Of a stretch of DNA of 64,000 nt, positions 1 to 8,510 are shown one piece after another (positions within the stretch are counted from its first letter, which is position 1; every line of letters starts with the position of its first letter). Source of the stretch: Alitta virens. Lineage: Eukaryota > Annelida > Polychaeta > Phyllodocida > Nereididae. The position numbers and the translations under genes were made by a program. The stretch spans positions 11,003,374 through 11,067,373 of the forward strand of contig OW028580.1 of the NCBI GenBank assembly GCA_932294295.1, written 5' to 3'. The notes below the pieces were generated by a model that was not told the origin of the DNA, ran no database searches, and worked only from the letters and a program-made list of their open reading frames with translations.

Positions 1-112
1 CAAACGACAACAACGCGACACCGAAGTGAAATACTCTATTATAGCGTTTTGGAACGACGTGGCACAGTTAAATTATCAGGAGTACACAAAAATGTAGGAA
101 GTACATTTAGCA

Positions 113-130
113 GTGAGATGCCAGACTCAC
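113..130. other. Second short dyad GTGAG-N8-CTCAC (representative)
   Basis: GTGAG (113-117) and CTCAC (126-130) form a five-base inverted repeat with an eight-base loop, four bases downstream of the AAATGTA hairpin. It is present in nearly all monomers although the loop varies (ATGCTAGA, ATGCCAGA, ATGGCAGA, ATGCTTGA). Exceptions include GTGAGATACTAG at 62075 and the rare GCGAG variant (7336, 10115, 12614, 52624). Confidence 0.55.
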
Positions 131-211
131 AGGCCGCACCGATGAAGTAGTAAATTAGGTCCACTTAGCAGAGCCAATGAGAGGCAGAGGACGAAGCGTG
201 CATTATGATAG

Positions 212-219
212 CCACGTGG
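212..219. promoter_or_regulatory. CCACGTGG palindrome (E-box/G-box core CACGTG), representative
   Basis: Most monomers carry the perfect palindrome CCACGTGG about 36 bp after the unit start, with a CCAAT pentamer (174-178 here) just before the start. CACGTG is the known core bound by basic helix-loop-helix factors. E units replace it with CCACATGG, and most A3 units have GCACGTGG. With no gene nearby, binding in a satellite is only a possibility. Confidence 0.4.
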
Positions 220-823
220 GGCACTCGTGCGTAGCGGGGTCAAGGCCGTTGTAGAGGGCCAGGATGCTGACAAGAAAACAAACGACAACAATGCAACACC
301 GAAGTGAAATACTCTATTATAGCGTTTTGGAACGACGTGGTACAGTTAAATTATCAGGAGTACACAAATATGTATGAAGTACATTTTGCAGTGAGATGCT
401 AGACTCACAGGCCACGCCGATGAAGTAGTAGGTTAGGTCCACTTAGCACAGCCAATGAGAGCCAGAGGACGAAGCCTGCATTATCATAGCCACGTGGGGC
501 ACTCGTGCGTAGCGGGGTCAAGGCCGTTGCAGTGGCCAGGATGCTGACAAGAAAACAAACGACAACAACGCAACACCGAAGTGAAATACTCTATATTAGC
601 CTTTTGGAACGACATGGCACAGTTAAATTATCAAGAGTACACAAAAATGTAGGAAGTGCATTTAGCAGTGAGATGCTAGACTCACAGGCCACGCCGATGA
701 AGTAGTAGGTTAGGTCCACTTAGCACAGCCAATGAGAGGCAGAGGACGAAGCCTGCATTATGATAGCCACGTGGGGCACTCGTGCGTAGCGGGGTCAAGG
801 CCGTTGCAGAGGGCCAGGATGCT

Positions 824-859
824 GACAAGAAAAAAAACGACAACAACGCAACACCGAAG
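824..859 (+). other. 36-base T-free, A-rich tract (representative)
   Basis: Between GCTG and GAAGTG the + strand has no T for 36 bases, alternating A runs with single C or G (A8 here). The same tract lies at 2769-2804 and in nearly all monomers. G units interrupt it with ACTAAT and F units at 35179, 39070 and 41849 with ACATACG. Several monomer hybrids change family close to this tract. Confidence 0.6.
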
Positions 860-1009
860 TGAAATACACTATAGTAGGCTCATGGAACGATGTTGCACAG
901 TTAAATTATCAAGAGTACACAAAAATGTAGGAAGTGCATTTAGCAGTGAGATGCTAGACTCACAGACCGCGCCGATGAAGTAGTAATTTAGGTCAACTTA
1001 GCACAGCCA

Positions 1010-1287
1010 ATGAGAGGCACAGGACGAAGCGTGCATTATGATAGCCACGTGGGGCACTCGTGCGTATCGGGGTCAAGGCCGTTGCCGAGGGCCAGGATGC
1101 TGACAAGAAAACAAACGAAAACAACGCAACACCGAAGTGAAATACTCTATTATAGCGTTTTGGAACGACGTGGCACAGTTAAATTATCAGGACTACACAA
1201 AAATGTAGGAAGCACATTTAGCAGTGAGATGCCAGACTCACAGGCCGCACCGATGAAGTAGTAAATTAGGTCCACTTAGCAGAGCCA
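1010..1287 (+). repeat. Monomer family A4
   Basis: These units combine the GTATCGGGG / GTTGCCGAGGG front and AACGAAAACAAC with an A-type core (CTATTATAGCGTTTTGG). Members start at 1010, 1288, 4344, 4622, 24067, 24345 and 53244. The pair A4-A4 follows a D unit with an eight-A run at 732, 4066 and 23789, so this D-A4-A4 triplet marks one ancestral block. The first member of each pair has GAAGCACATTT and the second has GACGCGGCAC. The unit at 53244 has an A4 front with the core of the A2-prime group. Confidence 0.7.
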
Positions 1288-1554
1288 ATGAGAGGCAGAG
1301 GACGAAGCGTGCATTATGATAGCCACGTGGGGCACTCGTGCGTATCGGGGTCAAGGCCGTTGCCGAGGGCCAGGATGCTGACAAGAAAACAAACGAAAAC
1401 AACGCAACACCGAAGTGAAATACTCTATTATAGCGTTTTGGAACGACGCGGCACAGTTAAATTATCAAGAGTACACAAAAATGTAGGAAGTACATTTAGC
1501 AGTGAGATGGCAGACTCACAGGCAGCGCCGATGAAGCAGTAAGTTAGGTCCACT

Positions 1555-1636
1555 TAGCACAGCCAATGAGAGGCACAGGACGAAGCGTGCATTATGATAG
1601 CCACATGGGGCACTCGTGCGTAGCGGGATCAAGGCC
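1555..1636 (+). promoter_or_regulatory. Pol III type-2-like box A/box B pair (weak)
   Basis: TAGCACAGCCA (1555-1565) matches the box A consensus TRGYNNARNNG except at the last base. GGATCAAGGCC (1626-1636) matches the box B consensus GGWTCRANNCC in full. They are separated by 60 bases, at the upper end of usual spacing. Only E-type monomers have the full box B match; others read GGGTCAAGGCC, one base off. No run of four T follows closely in E units, and no tRNA fold is possible around the boxes. Chance similarity is quite likely. Confidence 0.25.
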
Positions 1637-1843
1637 GTTGTAGAGGGCCAGGATGCTGACAAGAAAACAAACGACAACAACGAAACACCGAAGTGAAATA
1701 CTCTATAGTAGGCTCAGGGAACGCCGTTGCACAGTTAAATTAACAAGAGTACACAAAAATGTAGGAAATACATTTATCAGTGAGATGCCAGACTCACAGG
1801 CGGCGCCGATGAAGTAGTAAGTTAGGTCCACTTAGCACAGCCA
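1566..1843 (+). repeat. Monomer family E
   Basis: E is the most distinctive family. Its marks are CCACATGG (the CACGTG palindrome lost), GCGGGATCAAGG, GTTGTAGAGGG, AACGAAACACC, GGCTCAGGGAACGCCG, AATTAACAAG and GAAATACATTTATCAG. Members start at 1566, 6289, 8233, 9067, 11011, 11567, 13512, 14901, 16290, 17678, 19067, 20455, 25734, 28512, 31568, 34623, 37680, 38792, 41571, 44350, 45740, 49631, 52688, 53522, 56301, 59359 and 62416. Units 6289, 9067, 11567, 38792 and 41571 end with a D-type tail. Units 56301 and 62416 begin with an A3 front. The palindrome is restored in 45740, 49631, 53522 and 59359. Confidence 0.8.
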
Positions 1844-2121
1844 ATGAGAGGCAGAGGACGAAGCGTGCATTATGATAGCCACGTGGGGCACTCGTGCGTA
1901 TCGGGGTCAAGGCCGTTGCCGAGGGCCAGGATGCTGACAAGAAAACAAACGAAAACAACGCAACACCGAAGTGAAATACTCTATATTAGCCTTTTGGAAC
2001 GACATGGCACAGTTAAATTATCAAGAGTACACAAAAATGTAGGAAGTACATTTTTCAGTGAGATGCTAGACTCACAGGCCACGCCGATGAAGTAGTAGGT
2101 TAGGTCCACTTAGCACAGCCA
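1844..2121 (+). repeat. Monomer family B
   Basis: B is the largest family. It is marked by CTATATTAGCCTTTTGG (CCTATTGG in 3510 and 4900) and GACATGGCAC. Members start at 455, 1844, 2122, 3510, 3788, 4900, 5178, 7122, 7400, 9900, 10178, 12401, 12679, 13790, 14068, 16568, 16846, 19345, 19623, 22678, 22956, 23511, 24623, 24901, 27401, 27679, 30457, 30735, 33512, 33790, 35457, 36568, 38236, 39348, 40459, 42127, 43238, 44906, 46296, 47408, 48519, 48797, 51576, 55467, 56857, 58525, 61304, 61860 and 62972. One form has a TACATTTTTCAG tail and CCACGCC. Another has GTGCATTTAGCAG and AGACCAAG. The two often stand side by side as a B-B pair. Units 35457, 39348, 42127, 47408 and 58525 share GGGACGACATGG and GCTTGACTC. 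Confidence 0.8.
2033..2055. other. Inverted repeat/hairpin, best example (9-bp arms)
   Basis: AAAAATGTA and TACATTTTT flank the loop GGAAG, giving nine perfect pairs. Nearly every monomer has at least the seven-pair form AAATGTA-GGAAG-TACATTT, for example at 90-108. The B tail with TTTTT extends the arms to nine. The A1 tail TACATTTTGC gives eight. Units with GTGCATTT keep the arm with one G-T mismatch. E units change the loop to GGAAA. It may form a hairpin or cruciform, or be a dimer binding site; function is inferred. Confidence 0.7.
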
Positions 2122-2399
2122 ATGAGAGGCAGAGGACGAAGCCTGCATTATCATAGCCACGTGGGGCACTCGTGCGTAGCGGGGTCAAGGCCGTTGCAGA
2201 GGGCCAGGATGCTGACAAGAAAACAAACGACAACAATGCAACACCGAAGTGAAATACTCTATATTAGCCTTTTGGAACGACATGGCACAGTTAAATTATC
2301 AAGAGTACACAAAAATGTAGGAAGTGCATTTAGCAGTGAGATGCTAGACTCACAGACCAAGCCGATGAAGTAGTAATTTAGGTCAACTTAGCAGAGCCA

Positions 2400-2676
2400 A
2401 AGAGAGGCACAGGACGAAGCGTGCATTATGATAGCCACGTGGGGCACTCGTGCGTAGCGGGGTCAAGGCCGTTGCAGGGGCCAGGATGCTGACAAGAAAA
2501 CAAACGACAACAACGCAACACCGAAGTGAAATACATTATAGTAGGCTCATGGAACCTCGTTGCACAGTTAAATTATCAAGAGTACACAAAAATGTAGGAA
2601 GTACATTTAGCAGTGAGATGCCAGACTCACAGGCAGCGCCGATGAAGCAGTAAGTTAGGTCCACTTAGCACAGCCA
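2400..2676 (+). repeat. Monomer family C (mostly 277 bp)
   Basis: C is marked by CATTATAGTAGGCTCATGG followed by AACCTCGTTG. In 27 members a one-base deletion (GCAGGGGCC or GCAGTGGCC for GCAGAGGGCC) makes the unit 277 bp. Members start at 2400, 3233, 5456, 7678, 10456, 12957, 14346, 15735, 17124, 18512, 19901, 22123, 23234, 25179, 27124, 27957, 30180, 31013, 33235, 34068, 36291, 36846, 40182, 40737, 42961, 43516, 48242, 51299, 51854, 55190, 55745, 61027 and 61582. Six of these (36846, 40737, 43516, 51854, 55745, 61582) have a B-type front without the deletion and are full length. The deletion also appears in 455 and 32958, which have other cores, so front and core segregate independently. Confidence 0.8.
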
Positions 2677-2954
2677 ATGAGAGGCAGAGGACGAAGCGTG
2701 CATTATGATAGCCACGTGGGGCACTCGTGCGTAGCGGGGTCAAGGCCGTTGCAGAGGGCCATACTGCTGACAAGAAAACAAACGACAACAACGCGACACC
2801 GAAGTGAAATACTCTATTATAGCGTTTTGGAACGACGTGGCACAGTTAAATTATCAGGAGTACACAAAAATGTAGGAAGTACATTTAGCAGTGAGATGCC
2901 AGACTCACAGGCCGCACCGATGAAGTAGTAAATTAGGTCCACTTAGCAGAGCCA
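2677..2954 (+). repeat. Reference monomer (family A2)
   Basis: This 278-bp unit is a convenient reference. In order it holds the CCAAT/ATGAGAGG start, CCACGTGG near position 36, a GGGGTCAAGGCC segment near position 75, a T-free A-rich tract at 2769-2804, the family-diagnostic segment at 2811-2840 (positions 135-164), the near-constant CAGTTAAATTA and GTACACAAAAATGTA segments, two short inverted repeats, and the closing GATGAAGTAGTAA. A hand count gives 58 C, 77 G and 16 CpG. Family A2 is marked by GGCCATACTGCTG and CGCGACACC. Members start at 2677, 5733, 8511, 14623, 17401, 20178, 25456, 31846, 36013, 37124, 39904, 41015, 42683, 43794, 47964, 51021, 52132, 54912, 56023, 60749 and 62138, plus the fragment at 1-176. 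A sub-group with GTGGTACAG and TATGAAG starts at 36013, 39904, 42683, 47964, 51021, 54912 and 60749. Confidence 0.85.
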
Positions 2955-5732
2955 ATGAGAGGCAGAGGACGAAGCGTGCATTATGATAGCCACGTGGGGC
3001 ACTCGTGCGTAGCGGGGTCAAGGCCGTTGTAGAGGGCCAGGATGCTGACAAGAAAACAAACGACAACAACGCAACACCGAAGTGAAATACTCTATTATAG
3101 CGTTTTGGAACGACGTGGTACAGTTAAATTATCAGGAGTACACAAAAATGTATGAAGTACATTTTGCAGTGAGATGCTAGAGTCACAGGCCACGCCGATG
3201 AAGTAGTAGGTTAGGTCCACTTAGCACAGCCAATGAGAGGCAGAGGACGAAGCCTGCATTATCATAGCCACGTGGGGCACTCGTGCGTAGCGGGGTCAAG
3301 GCCGTTGCAGTGGCCAGGATGCTGACAAGAAAACAAACGACAACAACGCAACACCGAAGTGAAATACATTATAGTAGGCTCATGGAACCTCGTTGCACAG
3401 TTAAATTATCAAGAGTACACAAAAATGTAGGAAGTACATTTAGCAGTGAGATGCCAGACTCACAGGCAGCGCCGATGAAGCAGTAAGTTAGGTCCACTTA
3501 GCAGAGCCAATGAGAGGCAGAGGACGAAGCGTGCATTATGATAGGCACGTGGGGCACTCGTGCGTATCGGGGTCAAGGCCGTTGCCGAGGGCCAGGATGC
3601 TGACAAGAAAACAAACGAAAACAACGCAACACCGAAGTGAAATACTCTATATTAGCCTATTGGAACGACATGGCACAGTTAAATTATCAAGAGTACACAA
3701 AAATGTAGGAAGTACATTTTTCAGTGAGATGCTAGACTCACAGGCCACGCCGATGAAGTAGTAGGTTAGGTCCACTTAGCACAGCCAATGAGAGGCAGAG
3801 GACGAAGCCTGCATTATGATAGCCACGTGGGGCACTCGTGCGTAGCGGGGTCAAGGCCGTTGCAGAGGGCCAGGAAGCTGACAAGAAAACAAACGACAAC
3901 AACGCAACACCGAAGTGAAATACTCTATATTAGCCTTTTGGAACGACATGGCACAGTTAAATTATCAAGAGTACACAAAAATGTAGGAAGTGCATTTAGC
4001 AGTGAGATGCTAGACTCACAGGCCACGCCGATGAAGTAGTAGGTTAGGTCCACTTAGCACAGCCAATGAGAGGCAGAGGACGAAGCCTGCATTATGATAG
4101 CCACGTGGGGCACTCGTGCGTAGCGGGGTCAAGGCCGTTGCAGAGGGCCAGGATGCTGACAAGAAAAAAAACGACAACAACGCAACACCGAAGTGAAATA
4201 CACTATAGTAGGCTCATGGAACGATGTTGCACAGTTAAATTATCAAGAGTACACAAAAATGTAGGAAGTGCATTTAGCAGTGAGATGCTAGACTCACAGA
4301 CCGCGCCGATGAAGTAGTAATTTAGGTCAACTTAGCACAGCCAAAGAGAGGCACAGGACGAAGCGTGCATTATGATAGCCACGTGGGGCACTCGTGCGTA
4401 TCGGGGTCAAGGCCGTTGCCGAGGGCCAGGATGCTGACAAGAAAACAAACGAAAACAACGCAACACCGAAGTGAAATACTCTATTATAGTGTTTTGGAAC
4501 GACGTGGCACAGTTAAATTATCAGGACTACACAAAAATGTAGGAAGCACATTTAGCAGTGAGATGCCAGACTCACAGGCCGCACCGATGAAGTAGTAAAT
4601 TAGGTCCACTTAGCAGAGCCAATGAGAGGCAGAGGACGAAGTGTGCATTATGATAGCCACGTGGGGCACTCGTGCGTATCGGGGTCAAGGCTGTTGCCGA
4701 GGGCCAGGATGCTGACAAGAAAACAAACGAAAACAACGCAACACCGAAGTGAAATACTCTATTATAGCGTTTTGGAACGACGCGGCACAGTTAAATTATC
4801 AAGAGTACACAAAAATGTAGGAAGTACATTTTTCAGTGAGATGCTAGACTCACAGGCCACGCCGATGAAGTAGTAGGTTAGGTCCACTTAGCACAGCCAA
4901 TGAGAGGCAGAGGACGAAGCGTGCATTATGATAGCCACGTGGGGCACTTGTGCGTAGCGGGGTCAAGGCCGTTGCAGAGGGCCAGGATGCTGACAAGAAA
5001 ACAAACGACAACAACGCAACACCGAAGTGAAATACTCTATATTAGCCTATTGGAACGACATGGCACAGTTAAATTATCAAGAGTACACAAAAATGTAGGA
5101 AGTACATTTTTCAGTGAGATGCTAGACTCACAGGCCACGCCGATGAAGTAGTAGGTTAGGTCCACTTAGCACAGCCAATGAGAGGCAGAGGACGAAGCCT
5201 GCATTATGATAGCCACGTGGGGCACTCGTGCGTAGGGGGGTCAAGGCCGTTGCAGAGGGCCAGGATGCTGACAAGAAAACAAACGACAACAACGCAACAC
5301 CGAAGTGAAATACTCTATATTAGCCTTTTGGAACGACATGGCACAGTTAAATTATCAAGAGTACACAAAAATGTAGGAAGTGCATTTAGCAGTGAGATGC
5401 TAGACTCACAGACCAAGCCGATGAAGTAGTAATTTAGGTCAACTTAGCAGAGCCAAAGAGAGGCACAGGACGAAGCGTGCATTATGATAGCCACGTGGGG
5501 CACTCGTGCGTAGCGGGGTCAAGGCCGTTGCAGGGGCCAGGATGCTGACAAGAAAACAAACGACAACAACGCAACACCGAAGTGAAATACATTATAGTCG
5601 GCTCATGGAACCTCGTTGCACAGTTAAATTATCAAGAGTACACAAAAATGTAGGAAGTACATTTAGCAGTGAGATGCCAGACTCACAGGCAGCGCCGATG
5701 AAGCAGTAAGTTAGGTCCACTTAGCACAGCCA
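2677..5732. repeat. HOR copy, 11 monomers
   Basis: The order is A2, A1, C, B, B, D, A4, A4, B, B, C, with unit starts at 2677, 2955, 3233, 3510, 3788, 4066, 4344, 4622, 4900, 5178 and 5456. It is closed by the next A2 at 5733. The unit at 4622 has an A4 front and core but a B tail (TACATTTTTCAG, CCACGCC). The D-A4-A4-B-B-C-A2 part (4066-6010) reappears at 23789-25733. Confidence 0.7.
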
Positions 5733-6010
5733 ATGAGAGGCAGAGGACGAAGCGTGCATTATGATAGCCACGTGGGGCACTCGTGCGTAGCGGGGTCAAG
5801 GCCGTTGCAGAAGGCCATACTGCTGACAAGAAAACAAACGACAACAACGCGACACCGAAGTGAAATACTCTATTATAGCGTTTTGGAACGACGTGGCACA
5901 GTTAAATTATCAGGAGTACACAAAAATGCAGGAAGTACATTTAGCAGTGAGATGCCAGACTCACAGGCCGCACCGATGAAGTAGTAAATTAGGTCCACTT
6001 AGCAGAGCCA

Positions 6011-6288
6011 ATGAGAGGCAGAGGACGAAGCGTGCATTATGATAGGCACGTGGGGCACTCGTGCATAGCGAGGTCAAGGCCGTTGTAGAGGGCCAGGATG
6101 CTGACAAGAAGACAAACGACAACAACGCAACACCGAAGTGAAATACTCTATTATAGCGATTTGGAACGACGCGGCACAGTTAAATTATCAAGAGTACACA
6201 AAAATGTAGGAAGTGCATTTAGCAGTGAGATGGCAGACTCACAGGCAGCGCCGATGAAGCAGTAAGTTAGGTCCACTTAGCACAGCCA
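6011..6288 (+). repeat. Monomer family A3
   Basis: A3 units are marked by GCATAGCGAGGTC, AAGAAGACAAACG and GACGCGGCAC, usually with GGCACGTGG in place of GCCACGTGG. Members start at 6011, 7955, 8789, 10733, 13234, 16012, 18789, 28234, 31290, 34345, 37402, 38514, 41293, 44072, 50743, 52410, 54634 and 60471. The unit at 11289 has an A3 second half only. The A3 units at 34345 and 38514 share the private variant GGCCTTTGTAG. Those at 50743, 54634 and 60471 end with a CTAGACTCACAGGCCA tail instead of the usual GGCAGCGCC tail. An E unit nearly always follows an A3. Confidence 0.75.
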
Positions 6289-6566
6289 ATGAGAGGCACA
6301 GGACGAAGCGTGCATTATGATAGCCACATGGGGCACTCGTGCGTAGCGGGATCAAGGCCGTTGTAGAGGGCCAGGATGCTGACAAGAAAACAAACGACAA
6401 CAACGAAACACCGAAGTGAAATACTCTATAGTAGGCTCAGGGAACGCCGTTGCACAGTTAAATTAACAAGAGTACACAAAAATGTAGGAAGTGCATTTAG
6501 CAGTGAGATGCTAGACTCACAGACCAAGCCGATGAAGTAGTAATTTACCTCAACTTAGCACAGCCA

Positions 6567-6844
6567 AAGAGAGGCACAGGACGAAGCGTGCATTATGATA
6601 GCCACGTGGGGCACTCGTGCGTATCGGGGTCAAGGCCGTTGCCGAGGGCCAGGATGCTGACAAGAAAACAAACGAAAACAACGCAACACCGAAGTGAAAT
6701 ACTCTATAGTAGGCTCATGGAACGTCGTTGCACAGTTAAATTATCAAGAGTACACAAAAATGTAGGAAGTACATTTAGCAGTGAGATGCTAGACTCACAG
6801 GCCGCACCGATGAAGTAGTAAATAAGTTCCACTTAGCAGAGCCA
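6567..6844 (+). repeat. Monomer family F
   Basis: F is marked by CTATAGTAGGCTCATGG (CTATAGCAGG in 15457, 18234 and 21011) and AACGTCGTTGCAC behind a GTATCGGGG / GTTGCCGAGGG front. Members start at 6567, 9345, 11845, 15457, 18234, 21011, 26290, 29068, 35179, 39070, 41849, 50187, 54078, 57969 and 59915. Units 35179, 39070 and 41849 share ACTGGTGCG and AACATACG, marking recent copies. Unit 50187 contains AAAACTAATGAC from a G unit, so it is an F/G mosaic. F almost always follows D, or an E/D fusion. Confidence 0.75.
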
Positions 6845-7121
6845 ATGAGAAGCAGAGGACGAAGCGTGCATTATGATAGCCACGTGGGGCACTCGTGCGT
6901 AGCGGGTCAAGGCCGTTGTAGAGGGCCAGGATGCTGACAAGAAAACAAACGACAACAACGCAACACCGAAGTGAAATACTCTTTTATAGCGTTTTGGAAC
7001 GACGTGGAACAGTTAAATTATCAGGAGTACACAAAAATGTAGGAAGTACATTTAGCAGTGAGATGCCAGACTCACAGGCCGCACCGATGAAGTAGTAAAT
7101 TAGGTCCACTTAGCAGAGCCA
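6845..7121 (+). repeat. Monomer family A1
   Basis: A1 units carry GTTGTAGAGGG, CTATTATAGCGTTTTGG (CTTTTATAGCG at 6845 and relatives) and GTGGAACAG or GTGGTACAG. Members start at 177, 2955, 6845, 9623, 12123, 21289, 21567, 21845, 26568, 26846, 29346, 29624, 29902, 32124, 32402, 32680, 50465, 54356 and 60193. Within the family, 177, 2955, 21845, 26846, 29902 and 32680 share TATGAAGTACATTTTGCAG. Runs of two to four A1-type units in a row occur at 21289-22122, 29346-30179 and 32124-33234. The unit at 32958 has a C-type front and an A1 core. The units at 6845 and 9623 are 277 bp because a G is missing in GCGGGTC. Confidence 0.75.
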
Positions 7122-8510
7122 ATGAGAGGCAGAGGACGAAGCGTGCATTATGATAGCCACGTGGGGCACTCGTGCGTAGCGGGGTCAAGGCCGTTGTAGA
7201 GGGCCAGGATGCTGACAAGAAAACAAACGAAAACAACGCAACACCGAAGTGAAATACTCTATATTAGCCTTTTGGAACGACATGGCACAGTTAAATTATC
7301 AAGAGTACACAAAAATGTAGGAAGTACATTTTTCAGCGAGATGCTAGACTCACAGGCCACGCCGATGAAGTAGTAGGTTAGGTCCACTTAGCACAGCCAA
7401 TGAGAGGCAGAGGACGAAGCCTGCATTATGATAGCCACGTGGGGCACTCGTGCGTAGCGGGGTCAAGGCCGTTGCAGAGGGCCAGGATGCTGACAAGAAA
7501 ACAAACGACAACAACGCAACACCGAAGTGAAATACTCTATATTAGCCTTTTGGAACGACATGGCACAGTTAAATTATCAAGAGTACACAAAAATGTAGGA
7601 AGTGCATTTAGCAGTGAGATGCTAGACTCACAGACCAAGCCGATGAAGTAGTAATTTAGGTCAACTTAGCAGAGCCAAAGAGAGGCACAGGACGAAGCGT
7701 GCATTATGATAGCCACGTGGGGCACTCGTGCGTAGCGGGGTCAAGGCCGTTGCAGGGGCCAGGATGCTGACAAGAAAACAAACGAAAACAACGCAACACC
7801 GAAGTGAAATACATTATAGTAGGCTCATGGAACCTCGTTGCACAGTTAAATTATCAAGAGTACACAAAAATGTAGGAAGTACATTTAGCAGTGAGATGCC
7901 AGACTCACAGGCAGCGCCGATGAAGCAGTAAGTTAGGTCCACTTAGCACAGCCAATGAGAGGCAGAGGACTAAGCGTGCATTATGATAGGCACGTGGGGC
8001 ACTCGTGCATAGCGAGGTCAAGGCCGTTGTAGAGGGCCAGGATGCTGACAAGAAGACAAACGACAACAACGCAACACCGAAGTGAAATACTCTATTATAG
8101 CGTTTTGGAACGACGCGGCACAGTTAAATTATCAAGAGTACACAAAAATGTAGGAAGTGCATTTAGCAGTGAGATGGCAGACTCACAGGCAGCGCCGATG
8201 AAGCAGTAAGTTAGGTCCACTTAGCACAGCCAATGAGAGGCACAGGACGAAGCGTGCATTATGATAGCCACATGGGGCACTCGTGCGTAGCGGGATCAAG
8301 GCCGTTGTAGAGGGCCAGGATGCTGACAAGAAAACAAACGACAACAACAAAACACCGAAGTGAAATACTCTATAGTAGGCTCAGGGAACGCCGTTGCACA
8401 GTTAAATTAACAAGAGTACACAAAAATGTAGGAAATACATTTATCAGTGAGATGCCAGACTCACAGGCGGCGCCGATGAAGTAGTAAGTTAGGTCCACTT
8501 AGCACAGCCA

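Larger units (their letters stand above)
1..2676. repeat. HOR copy, 10 monomers (first truncated)
   Basis: The order is A2 (partial), A1, B, D, A4, A4, E, B, B, C. The next A2 unit begins at 2677 and opens a similar series. The first two units match those at 2677 and 2955 at an offset of 2778 bp. The D-A4-A4 triplet at 732-1565 recurs at 4066, 3334 bp (12 monomers) further on. The final B, B and C resemble the units at 4900, 5178 and 5456 (11-monomer offset). The mixture of 10-, 11- and 12-monomer offsets means several unequal exchanges separate this copy from the next. Confidence 0.7.
5733..8510. repeat. 10-monomer HOR, copy 1 (period 2778 bp)
   Basis: The order is A2, A3, E/D, F, A1, A1/B, B, C, A3, E. 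It repeats in the same order at 8511, with an offset of 2778 bp for every matching unit I checked (5733, 6567, 7400, 7678, 7955). Private variants shared with the next copy include AAAAATGCAGG in the A2 unit, TAGCGATTTGG in the first A3, the missing G of GCGGGTC in A1, TTTTTCAGCGAG in A1/B and GGACTAAGCG in the second A3. The block duplication is therefore recent. Confidence 0.85.

Noticed and set aside
710..725. Telomere-like TAGGTTAGG at unit junctions
   Set aside because: Only about two TTAGG-like units occur, only in some families, and never in tandem. This is best explained by chance.
1555..1646. tRNA gene or tRNA-derived SINE
   Set aside because: Although box A- and B-like motifs are present, the expected acceptor and T-arm stems do not pair, and there is no nearby T-run terminator in E units.
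2677..2928. A recurring ORF of up to 83 codons (ATGAGAGGC... to TAG), seen in many monomers
   Set aside because: It is one accidental ORF multiplied by repetition. A1, E and G units have an in-frame TAG (GTTGTAG), C units have a frame-shifting deletion, 278 is not a multiple of three, and differences between families are largely amino-acid changing. No known domain was recognised.
2677..2954. CENP-B box
   Set aside because: I looked on both strands for the TTCG....A..CGGG pattern. TTCG occurs on the minus strand (from CCGAAG and ACGAAG), but the required A and CGGG do not follow.
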